Assembly (NCBI GenBank): GCA_913774355.1
Contig: CAJYGB010000006.1
Span: 62,001 to 126,000 of the forward strand
From: an uncultured Chryseobacterium sp.
Lineage (GTDB): Bacteria > Bacteroidota > Bacteroidia > Flavobacteriales > Weeksellaceae
Reading direction: 5' to 3'
Length of the DNA: 64,000 nt
Shown here one piece after another: positions 17,049-24,955 of this stretch (position 1 is its first letter; each line of letters begins with the position of its first letter). The translations under genes were made by a program, and so were the position numbers. A model generated the notes under the pieces. It was not told the origin of the DNA and ran no database searches. It saw only the letters and a program-made list of their open reading frames with translations.

Positions 17049-19943
17049 TTAGAAAGTTAAATTAATTCCCATTAAGAAATTTCTGGTTGTAGGATTATTT
17101 GTACCAATTACCAATTGACGTGCCGCATAACCACTTACGGCCTGATTTTGGTTACCTGTCGAGTTTGGTTCTGGATCCATTCCTGAGAATTTATGATAAG
17201 GAGAATAGATAATTAGCGGATTTGTTACTGTAAAATATATTCTTAAATTGGTAATATTCAAATCCTTCAAATAATCTTTATCTACATTATATCCTAAGGT
17301 AATTGTGCGCAATTTAACATAAGACGCATCAAACATAGCTAATGTAGACGCATACTTTGGATTATCTCCACTCAAATGTCTGCCTGGACGTGGAAAATAA
17401 GCATTTGTATTATCTTCAGTCCAGTAATCTACATCAACGTTATTTCCTCTACCCGTCAGTCTGTTTAGGTAACTGGCAGATCCGTATAATGTGCTGATTA
17501 ACACACCACCGTCCTGAAATGCTCCTACAGTACTTAATTCAAAATTTTTGTACGCAAAACGCATATTAAAACCTCCCTGGAATTTTGGAGCAGTATCAAT
17601 AATTTGTCGGTCGTCAGCATTAATTGCCCTAACAGGTGTTCCATCAGCATTATAGCCGCCGGTGTAGAGAACTTTAATCGATCCTACGACATCAGCTGCA
17701 GATCCTGGCTCTAATATATTTTGATAAGGATCACCAGCCTGCCACAGACCAACATATTGATAATCATAAAGCGAGTTGATATTATGGCCTACAAACCATA
17801 AGTTACCGGGATCTTTGTCTAAACCAGAGGCTAAAGATAAGATTTTATTTTGGTTGGAATAAAAATTCACCCCTGCATCCCAAGAGAAACCATTCTTGTT
17901 ATCAAAAATAATCCCATTAAGTGCTATTTCTACCCCTTTATTCTCGGTTTCAGCAACATTTTTTGTTACATAACTAAGACCAGAAGAAGGTGGTAAATTT
18001 TTGTTGGTTAAAAGGTCAAAAGTATGGGTTCTATAGTATTCTGCACTTCCCGTAAGCCTATTATTAAATAATCCAAAATCAACCCCGTAGTTCTGCGTTT
18101 TGGAATATTCCCAGCCAAGGGTAGAATTTGGAGCAACACTTACATATACACCTGTAGAATTTGTAGTATTGAAATTATATGGTGTAATAGTAAGTCTGCC
18201 AAGAGTTGAATATGGAGTAACAGCTTGGTTTGAAGTCTGTCCCCATCCAGCTCTGAATTTCAAGAGGTTAACAAACTTCACATTTTGCATGAAAGATTCA
18301 TTGGTAACATTCCATCCAAGAGACAAAGCAGGATAAGTATGCCATTTATTTCCTGGGGCTAGTCTAGAAGATCCATCTGCACGCAAAGTTGCAGTTAGCA
18401 TGTATTTATTGTTAAAAGTATACATTACCCGCCCCATAGCAGATAACAATCCCCATTGAACATAATTTTGATTATTTGGATCAACCGTAATATCAGCCTG
18501 TGGTGACTGGCCTAAATTATAATATTGAAAAAAGTCTGCAGGTACATTTTTAGCACTTATATAACTACTTATATATCTACTACCTTCCGCAGAATATAGA
18601 CCAACTGCATTAATTTTATGTTTACCAAAAGTACGGTCATATGTTAAAAGGTTTTCCAATGTCCAGTGATAAGTCTGATCATTACCCCTTCCTGCATTAG
18701 AGGGAGCAGTAGGATTAGTACTAAATACACCTACCCCTGTATAGTTTCCACTATTGGAAGTACGATAATCCAAACCTACATTTAATCTGTACTTTAATCC
18801 ATTTAAAGGTAGGTTTGCTTCACCATACAAATTATTATAGGAAGCAAAAGATTTTGTCTCATCAACATATTTATTCCCCAGACTTTCCAAATTAGATCGG
18901 GAATAAATCCAGGTTTGATCAATACCTCCGGCTGTAGTCATTAATTTTTTCATACTACCATCAGCATTATAAGGATTTACCAATGGAGAATATCCTAAGA
19001 CTGCTCCTGGATTTACTCCATTCCCCTCTGATATAGCATAATTGGTATTTGAAGTTAATCCAAATTTGAAAGCTTTACCTACCTGTTGATCAATAGCAGC
19101 ACGAAGTGCAAATCTTTCATAACTTTGTAAAGGAATTACAGCATCCTGTTTGAAATAAGATAAACCTACGTTATAATTTCCTCCTTCCGTACCTCCGGAC
19201 ACACCGATATCGTGATTGGTGATCATAGCAGGCTTATAGTAAAGCTTTTGCCAGTCGGTATTGGTTGTACTGCTTTCATCAGCACCGTTAGTATACAAAG
19301 GTGTAGTATTTCCTGCAGGTATAGCATAAGCTCTTAGCTTAGCAAAGGTAGGACCATCCATCATCGGATATCTTGAGAATAAAGTCTGAACACCTGTAAA
19401 AGAATTGTAAGTAAATCTTGGCTTTTGACCTTTTGAGCCTCTATTAGTAGTTACCAAAATAACCCCGTTTGCTCCTCTGGAACCATAAATTGCAGTAGCA
19501 GAAGCATCTTTTAGGATGTCAACACTTTTTATATCACTCGAGCTGATATCTGAGAGCGAACCAACAAATGGGATTCCATCTAAAACGATCAGAGGATCAT
19601 TATCACCACTTAGTGATCTTACTCCACGAATACGAATTTGCATTGTTGCACCCGGTTTAGTAGAAGTTTGGGAAATATCTACCCCCGCAGTTCTGCTCTG
19701 TAATGCCTGCGTAATATTGGCGGTAGGCACCTCACGAAGAACATCACCTTTTACGGAAGCTACCGAACCCGTTACAGCTTCTTTTCTCTGGGTACCATAT
19801 CCGATGACAACAACTTCTTCTATCTTTTTCTCCTTCGGCACCGTATCTTTTTTAACCTGAGCATACGCCATGCCGGCAGGTAATAAGGCCATAGCAAAAA
19901 AGAGGGCGGCCTTATTGGTTTTAGCAAAATAAAATCGGTTCAT
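17049..19943 (-). CDS. SusC-family TonB-dependent oligosaccharide transporter
   Basis: The 964-residue protein has a signal peptide ending AGMAYAQ, then a TonB-box-like IEEVVVIGYGTQRKEAVTGS and the plug motif LKDASATAIYGSRGANGVILV. The remainder is a 22-strand barrel ending in the aromatic C-terminus MGINLTF. It lacks the N-terminal carboxypeptidase-regulatory-like domain present in many SusC proteins; the plug starts right after the signal. It imports oligosaccharides bound by the adjacent SusD, energised by TonB. The gene follows xylA after a 91-bp gap that contains a possible terminator/attenuator hairpin. Confidence 0.95.
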   Translation of the reverse strand: MNRFYFAKTNKAALFFAMALLPAGMAYAQVKKDTVPKEKKIEEVVVIGYGTQRKEAVTGSVASVKGDVLREVPTANITQALQSRTAGVDISQTSTKPGATMQIRIRGVRSLSGDNDPLIVLDGIPFVGSLSDISSSDIKSVDILKDASATAIYGSRGANGVILVTTNRGSKGQKPRFTYNSFTGVQTLFSRYPMMDGPTFAKLRAYAIPAGNTTPLYTNGADESSTTNTDWQKLYYKPAMITNHDIGVSGGTEGGNYNVGLSYFKQDAVIPLQSYERFALRAAIDQQVGKAFKFGLTSNTNYAISEGNGVNPGAVLGYSPLVNPYNADGSMKKLMTTAGGIDQTWIYSRSNLESLGNKYVDETKSFASYNNLYGEANLPLNGLKYRLNVGLDYRTSNSGNYTGVGVFSTNPTAPSNAGRGNDQTYHWTLENLLTYDRTFGKHKINAVGLYSAEGSRYISSYISAKNVPADFFQYYNLGQSPQADITVDPNNQNYVQWGLLSAMGRVMYTFNNKYMLTATLRADGSSRLAPGNKWHTYPALSLGWNVTNESFMQNVKFVNLLKFRAGWGQTSNQAVTPYSTLGRLTITPYNFNTTNSTGVYVSVAPNSTLGWEYSKTQNYGVDFGLFNNRLTGSAEYYRTHTFDLLTNKNLPPSSGLSYVTKNVAETENKGVEIALNGIIFDNKNGFSWDAGVNFYSNQNKILSLASGLDKDPGNLWFVGHNINSLYDYQYVGLWQAGDPYQNILEPGSAADVVGSIKVLYTGGYNADGTPVRAINADDRQIIDTAPKFQGGFNMRFAYKNFELSTVGAFQDGGVLISTLYGSASYLNRLTGRGNNVDVDYWTEDNTNAYFPRPGRHLSGDNPKYASTLAMFDASYVKLRTITLGYNVDKDYLKDLNITNLRIYFTVTNPLIIYSPYHKFSGMDPEPNSTGNQNQAVSGYAARQLVIGTNNPTTRNFLMGINLTF

Positions 19944-19976
19944 AATTATTATTTTTAAATATTAGTGTTGAAATAA

Positions 19977-20024
19977 AAAGGCTGGTAATAATTATTTTAA
20001 AATCCTTAGTGCTTAGCAGCCTTT
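19977..20024 (-). terminator. hairpin between xylA and susC
   Basis: On the minus strand AAAGGCTG pairs with CAGCCTTT across a 32-nt loop and is followed by TTATTT. It lies just after the xylA stop and 34 bp before the susC start. It could end the xyl transcript, or let some read-through into susC as an attenuator. The long loop lowers confidence. Confidence 0.4.
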
Positions 20025-20034
20025 CTACTTATTT

Positions 20035-21363
20035 TTAGATATACATATTCACAATAGCTTCAAACAATTCCTGTTTTCCGCTTTTTGGCTGAGGTTCCCC
20101 GATTTCATGTGCTATTCTCTGAAGATCCTCTAGGGTAAGAGATCCTTCTTCAAATGCCTTTCCGTGCCCGTTGTCAAAAGAAGCATAGCGGTCTGTTCTT
20201 AATTTGTTGTAGTCCGAGTTTTCAAGAATATCGGCAGCAGCCAAAAGACCTTTTGCAAATACATCCATTCCTGAAATGTGAGAGATGAATAAATCTTCAG
20301 GATCGATAGAGTTTCTTCTGATTTTAGCATCGAAGTTTACCCCTCCTTTTCCTAAACCTCCTGCCGGAAGCAATACCAACCAGGCCTGAACCATTTCCAG
20401 GTAATCCACCGGGAACTGATCGGTATCCCAACCATTCTGGTAATCTCCTCTGTTCGCGTCGATGCTTCCTAACATTCCTGCATCTACCGCTGCCTGAAGT
20501 TCGTGCTCGAAAGTATGGCCTGCCAGTGTAGCGTGGTTTACTTCAATATTTAATTTAAAGTCTTTGTCTAATCCGTAATGTCTCAGGAATCCGATTACTG
20601 TTTCAGAATCGTAATCGTACTGATGCTTGGTCGGTTCCATCGGCTTAGGCTCGATCAGGAAGTTTCCGGTGAAACCTTGCTGACGGGCATAATCTCTGGA
20701 CATGGTAAGGAAACGAGCCAGATGGTCTTTCTCACGTTTCATATCTGTGTTCAAAAGGCTCATGTATCCTTCTCTTCCACCCCAGAATACATAGTTTTCT
20801 CCGCCTAATGCAATAGTTGCATCGATTGAGTTTTTAACCTGAGTTCCAGCACATGCCAATACATCGAAGTTCGGGTTGGTAGAAGCTCCGTTCATGTATC
20901 TTTCGTGGGTGAAAACGTTTGCCGTTCCCCAAAGAAGCTTGATTCCCGTTTCTGCCTGCTTCTGCTTGGCGTATTCTACCACAGCCTGAAGGTTTTTCTC
21001 ATAATCTTTCCAGTTGTCTGCAGGATCTACCAAGTCGATATCGTGGAAGCAGTAGAAGTTAAAGCCCATTTTGGACATAAATTCAAAACCTGCATCCAGT
21101 TTGTGCATTGCTCTGCTAACGGCATCGTTTCCGATATCCCAAGGGTGGTGAATAGTTGCTCCACCGAACGGATCGCTTCCGTTGGCACATAATGTATGCC
21201 ACCAGGCCATTGCAAAACGGGTCCAGTCTTTCATCGGTTTCCCCATGATTACTTTTTCTGCATCATAATAGCGGAACGCCATCGGATTTCTACTTTCCTT
21301 CCCTTCAAACTTAATCTTATCGATCCCTGTGAAAAACTCTTTTGTACCTGTTAAAGTGTTCAT
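20035..21363 (-). CDS. xylA: xylose isomerase
   Basis: The 442-residue protein is a class II xylose isomerase that converts D-xylose to D-xylulose in the cytoplasm. His107 and Asp110 in [10 protein letters not shown] are the ring-opening pair. [14 protein letters not shown], the metal-binding [15 protein letters not shown] and [16 protein letters not shown] are all intact. The length is normal for the class. It is downstream of xylB with a 108-bp gap and upstream of the SusC/SusD pair, tying monosaccharide catabolism to oligosaccharide import. Confidence 0.97.
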   Translation of the reverse strand: MNTLTGTKEFFTGIDKIKFEGKESRNPMAFRYYDAEKVIMGKPMKDWTRFAMAWWHTLCANGSDPFGGATIHHPWDIGNDAVSRAMHKLDAGFEFMSKMGFNFYCFHDIDLVDPADNWKDYEKNLQAVVEYAKQKQAETGIKLLWGTANVFTHERYMNGASTNPNFDVLACAGTQVKNSIDATIALGGENYVFWGGREGYMSLLNTDMKREKDHLARFLTMSRDYARQQGFTGNFLIEPKPMEPTKHQYDYDSETVIGFLRHYGLDKDFKLNIEVNHATLAGHTFEHELQAAVDAGMLGSIDANRGDYQNGWDTDQFPVDYLEMVQAWLVLLPAGGLGKGGVNFDAKIRRNSIDPEDLFISHISGMDVFAKGLLAAADILENSDYNKLRTDRYASFDNGHGKAFEEGSLTLEDLQRIAHEIGEPQPKSGKQELFEAIVNMYI

Positions 21364-21471
21364 ATTTTGTCTTATTTATTTTTTATTTTCTTTAATTTTT
21401 CGCACGGAAACTCCCGGCTCACTGATTGTTGAAGATCAGCAAGTACATTGGAATTTCTTTTGTGATTTTTA

Positions 21472-22956
21472 TTAAATGATTTCGTTAAGATGGTTTTTCC
21501 ATCTCGAATAGGCTTCTGTATATTGCTCGCGCTTCTCATGTTCCGGCTCGATAACGGCGATTTTTTCGAGTGATGAAAAAGCTTCTTTGGAATCCGCATA
21601 GAATCCGATTCCCATTCCCGCAGCCCTGGCAGCACCCACGGCTCCGTCCGTATCGTACAGTTCAATTACCGCATTGCTGACACTGGCCAGCGACTGGCGG
21701 AAAATCGAACTTAAAAACATATTGGCGTTTCCTGCACGGATCACCTGGATATCCATCCCGATGTTCCGCATGATATTCATTCCGTATTCGTAAGAGAAAA
21801 CGATTCCTTCCTGCGCCGCGCGTAGAATATCCCCTTTGGAGTGGATGTTGAAATTGATCCCGTGGATCGAGCAGCTGGTATCCTTATTTTCCAGCACTCT
21901 TTCCGCACCGTTTCCAAATGGGATGATGCTTAATCCTTTGGAACCGATCGGCGAAAGCGAAGCCATATCGTTCATATCTCCGTAAGAAGAAAGCGAAGTG
22001 GCGAAATTGTGCTTCAGCCATGAGTTAAGGATTCCGGTTCCGTTGATGCAAAGCAGAACGCCTAACCGGGTTTGTTCCGGTGTATAATTTACGTGGGCAA
22101 AAGTATTTACTCTGGATAGTTTATCGTACTCCAGCTGATCAAGCACTCCGTACACCACTCCTGAAGTTCCCGCGGTGGAAGCGATCTCCCCCGGATTGAA
22201 AACATTCAGTGACAATGCATTATTCGGCTGGTCCCCTGCCCTGTAGGAAATCGGAGTTCCTTCCTTTAATCCCAGTTCCTGAGCGGCCGCGGCAGAAACC
22301 GTAGACTGGATTCCGAACGTAGGTACGATTTCCGGGAAAAAGCTTTTCGGGATTCCGTAATAATTGATGACATCTTCCGAAATGCAGTTGTTCTTAAAAT
22401 CCCAGAAAATCCCTTCGGATAATCCTTCTATCGTAATTCCGATCTGCCCGGAGAGTCTCATCGCGATATAGTCTCCCGGAAGCATGATCTTATCTATTTT
22501 TTCAAAAATCTCAGGTTCGTTTTCTTTTACCCAAGCCAGTTTTGAAGCGGTAAAATTTCCCGGAGAATTCAATAAATGCGATAAACATTTTTCTTCTCCG
22601 ATGGCTTTAAAAGCCTTCTCCCCATAAGGAACGGCACGGCTGTCGCACCAGATGATGGAAGGCCTCAGCAAGTTCTGGTCCTTATCTACAAGAATCAGCC
22701 CATGCATCTGCCAGGTAATCCCGATCCCTTTAATATCTTCGGCTTGTACACCGGATTCGTGCATCACCGCTTCATGCGCCAGCTTCAGGTTCGTCCACCA
22801 GTCGCCGGGGTTCTGTTCTGCCCAGCCCGGATGGATCGCCGTGATTTTCATTTCCTTTTTCGGAGAAAATTCTGAAGCAATCACTTTTCCGCTGGATGCC
22901 TCGATGAGACACACTTTTACAGAAGAACTGCCGATGTCATAGCCTAATAAGTACAT
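21472..22956 (-). CDS. xylB: xylulokinase
   Basis: The 494-residue FGGY-family kinase phosphorylates D-xylulose to xylulose 5-phosphate. Family marks are the N-terminal phosphate-binding YDIGSSSVKVC, MHGLILVDKD, the catalytic Asp in YRAGDQPNNAL, and the ATP-site glycines in AGTSGVVYG. The C-terminal FGGY signature region lies around GNANMFLSSIFRQSLASV. It starts 16 bp after the regulator gene and precedes xylA, forming a regulator-kinase-isomerase unit. Confidence 0.95.
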   Translation of the reverse strand: MYLLGYDIGSSSVKVCLIEASSGKVIASEFSPKKEMKITAIHPGWAEQNPGDWWTNLKLAHEAVMHESGVQAEDIKGIGITWQMHGLILVDKDQNLLRPSIIWCDSRAVPYGEKAFKAIGEEKCLSHLLNSPGNFTASKLAWVKENEPEIFEKIDKIMLPGDYIAMRLSGQIGITIEGLSEGIFWDFKNNCISEDVINYYGIPKSFFPEIVPTFGIQSTVSAAAAQELGLKEGTPISYRAGDQPNNALSLNVFNPGEIASTAGTSGVVYGVLDQLEYDKLSRVNTFAHVNYTPEQTRLGVLLCINGTGILNSWLKHNFATSLSSYGDMNDMASLSPIGSKGLSIIPFGNGAERVLENKDTSCSIHGINFNIHSKGDILRAAQEGIVFSYEYGMNIMRNIGMDIQVIRAGNANMFLSSIFRQSLASVSNAVIELYDTDGAVGAARAAGMGIGFYADSKEAFSSLEKIAVIEPEHEKREQYTEAYSRWKNHLNEII

Positions 22957-22972
22957 AGTATAAAGGAGGGTA

Positions 22973-23689
22973 TTATTTAATTAGTTTCGTATTGTTTTTC
23001 TTAAAGACCTTGGCATCAAACTTATAATATCTGGCGGCACGGTGCGATACGTTTTTTTCAATTTCATCCAACGGCACGATATAGTTGAAGGATGATATTT
23101 TTTTATGAAAGTTTTTAATATCTATATATTTTTCGCTCAATGCGCTGTACAGCTGGTAAAGCTGTCTGATCGTAAATCTTTTCGGCAGAAGCTCGAAAAT
23201 AATCGAGAAATCCGACTCGATCCACTTTCTGATCTCGATCAGCGATTCACTGATGATTTTATTATGGTCGAAGGGCAGTGAAGGCACCTGATCGATCGGG
23301 AACCAGTCTACCGTACTGTACTTGGTGCTGTTGATCTTATGATCGATCTTGCAAAGCGACAGATACGCTACGGTAATGATCCGGTCGATATGATGTTTAT
23401 ACTCCTCTCCCATCCAGTTAATGTCTTTTTCATTATTTGCCCTCATCGGGTCTGCAAAACATTTAAACTGCTTCAATACCATTTTTCTGATCCCTGTAAG
23501 CTCGTGAAGAACTCTTTCTGCTGCATCGTCTACATCCTCATCACTGAAAATCAAACTTCCCGGAAGCTTGATCTGCTTTTCCGCATCCAGATGTCTTTCT
23601 ACGAGTAAAATATTCAATCTGTTTTCATGGTCAAATCCAAAAACGACACAGTCAACAGAAACATAGGTATGTATAAATTCAGGGCTCAT
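22973..23689 (-). CDS. Nudix-related transcriptional regulator (NrtR/AraR type)
   Basis: An N-terminal Nudix-like domain (about 8-145) is joined to a C-terminal winged helix (about 160-238, with LPKRFTIRQLYQLYSAL and VSHRAARYYKFD). The Nudix box is degenerate: LPGSLIFSDEDVDDAAERVLHELTG lacks the catalytic REUXEE glutamates, so the domain is a ligand sensor rather than a hydrolase. Related Bacteroidetes proteins control arabinose or xylose genes. I place the start at ATG 23689. A TTG start at 23719 would overlap the TAnnTTTG promoter box. The gene is followed after 16 bp by xylB, so it likely regulates the xylose unit and perhaps the whole locus. An effector such as xylose or xylulose is inference. 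Confidence 0.82.
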   Translation of the reverse strand: MSPEFIHTYVSVDCVVFGFDHENRLNILLVERHLDAEKQIKLPGSLIFSDEDVDDAAERVLHELTGIRKMVLKQFKCFADPMRANNEKDINWMGEEYKHHIDRIITVAYLSLCKIDHKINSTKYSTVDWFPIDQVPSLPFDHNKIISESLIEIRKWIESDFSIIFELLPKRFTIRQLYQLYSALSEKYIDIKNFHKKISSFNYIVPLDEIEKNVSHRAARYYKFDAKVFKKNNTKLIK

Positions 23690-23717
23690 TAAGGTGTTAA
23701 CATTTATGTAACATGAC

Positions 23718-23725
23718 AAATATAA
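23718..23725 (-). promoter_or_regulatory. TAnnTTTG -7 promoter box
   Basis: The minus strand reads TATATTTG, a perfect match to the Bacteroidetes TAnnTTTG box, 28 bp upstream of the ATG chosen for the regulator gene. A clear -33 TTG was not found at the usual distance. Confidence 0.5.
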
Positions 23726-24396
23726 AAATTCAGATGAATAAAAAAAATATTTTTGTTGCTAACACTTAAATATCAGCAATTTACATATCGATTTTTTATG
23801 ATAACAATTGTATATAATTGATGATAAGCTTATCATAAAAAACACACTTAAAAATAATGTAAAAGATCATTTAACAAGTGTTTATATAAAAAATCCACAC
23901 AAAAATGATCTTATTTTTTCCGGTAAAATAATATGATAAGAATTGTTAAAAAATATTTTTAAAAAAAACATAAACAAGTGTAAAAAAAACACTTTTATAG
24001 CCAAAAAAGCATTAAAAAAACATTAATTTTTTTACCGTTTTTGTATGTAAGGCTCACTAAAGTTATAAAAAGTGGAATTTTGGTAAATGTTTACATGATG
24101 CGGGAAGGCTTTTAAAATCGGATGTAATTAAAATTAACGGGTATACCTGTAATGGGCAGGGCGTCTACAATCACTTATGATGGTCTGACTATTATAACAG
24201 ATCCCATTAATGTTCTTTTATCAAACGGAAAAGCAACTTTGCTAAATCCAGTCCGGCTGCTTTTTTAAAAATCAGATTAAATTGTATAGAAATTTCACTT
24301 ATCTCAAGTCGGCTTCAAATAGTCTCGATCGGGTTACATCCCTACGCCCGTAAATAATCAACTTTGTTTCATTAAATTTTAAAATCACTTAGAATT
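23720..24396. promoter_or_regulatory. AT-rich regulatory spacer with ATGATAA palindromes
   Basis: This 677-bp gap holds no gene. At 23821-23836 there is a perfect 16-bp palindrome, ATGATAAGCTTATCAT. The left arm TTTTTTATGATAA (23792-23804) also pairs with TTATCATAAAAAA (23830-23842). A further ATGATAA occurs at 23933-23939. Separately, AAGTGT and ACACTT form an inverted repeat near 23976-23994. The clustering just upstream of the Nudix regulator suggests autoregulatory operators. From about 24060 to 24396 the sequence is ordinary non-coding DNA. Confidence 0.45.
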
Positions 24397-24734
24397 ATGC
24401 AGAACCACAAAAACAAAGTTGCGCTGGTATCGGGTGCGAATACCGGGGTGAGCTTCCAGACCAGCAAAGCCCTTATAGAAAACGGATACACGGTGTATAC
24501 AGGCTCCCGCGACCTGCAAAAAGGAAGAACAGCAGCTCGCTGATCGGGCAGAACGCCCGGCAGTATATCCGCAGCAAGCTCATTGAAAAAGCCAGGGAAA
24601 AACTCATCGGAACCGATCTGACGGTAGCGGAGATCGCTTATGAGCCGGGTTTTGAACACCCTCAGTCGTTCAGCAAAATGTTCAGGCTCCGGACAGGCCT
24701 GTCGCCGCTGGAGTTTAGGGGCTCTTTTGAATGA
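24397..24734 (+). pseudogene. SDR N-terminus joined to AraC C-terminus (deletion remnant)
   Basis: An ATG at 24397 opens a 48-codon frame ending at TGA 24541-24543. It encodes the beginning of a short-chain dehydrogenase (KVALVSGANTGVSFQTSKAL...GYTVYTGSRD), with the second glycine of the nucleotide motif changed to Ser. In another frame, from about 24525 to the TGA at 24732-24734, the sequence encodes the last about 65 residues of an AraC-family HTH domain (LIEKAREKLIGTDL, FSKMFRLRTGLSPLEF). This part closely matches the end of the intact AraC gene at 31153-32073. The middle of both genes is missing, so the product cannot be functional. It is best read as an internal deletion of an SDR-AraC pair, the same order seen intact at 30-32 kb. 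Confidence 0.85.
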
Positions 24735-24955
24735 GACAGGAAATCTACAGATTTTTCAAAAAAGAACATTTAATTAAGATTTTAAACCCGAATGGTATAA
24801 AAGGAAAATTTTATTTTACAAAATACCCAAATATTATGGTATTTTGTTTTTCCGTTTATTATATTTTATTTAATTTAACTCATCTGAAATTAAACAAAGA
24901 TTAATAAGCATTTTTTTTATTCAGACATAAAAAACAAAATAACTATTGATTTACT

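Noticed and set aside
23719..23719. TTG start for the Nudix regulator
   Set aside because: It overlaps the TATATTTG promoter box and adds ten residues not expected for the family; ATG 23689 fits better.
24397..24543. Functional small SDR-like protein
   Set aside because: Only 48 residues with a damaged nucleotide-binding motif and no catalytic Ser-Tyr-Lys; joined to an AraC fragment in another frame.
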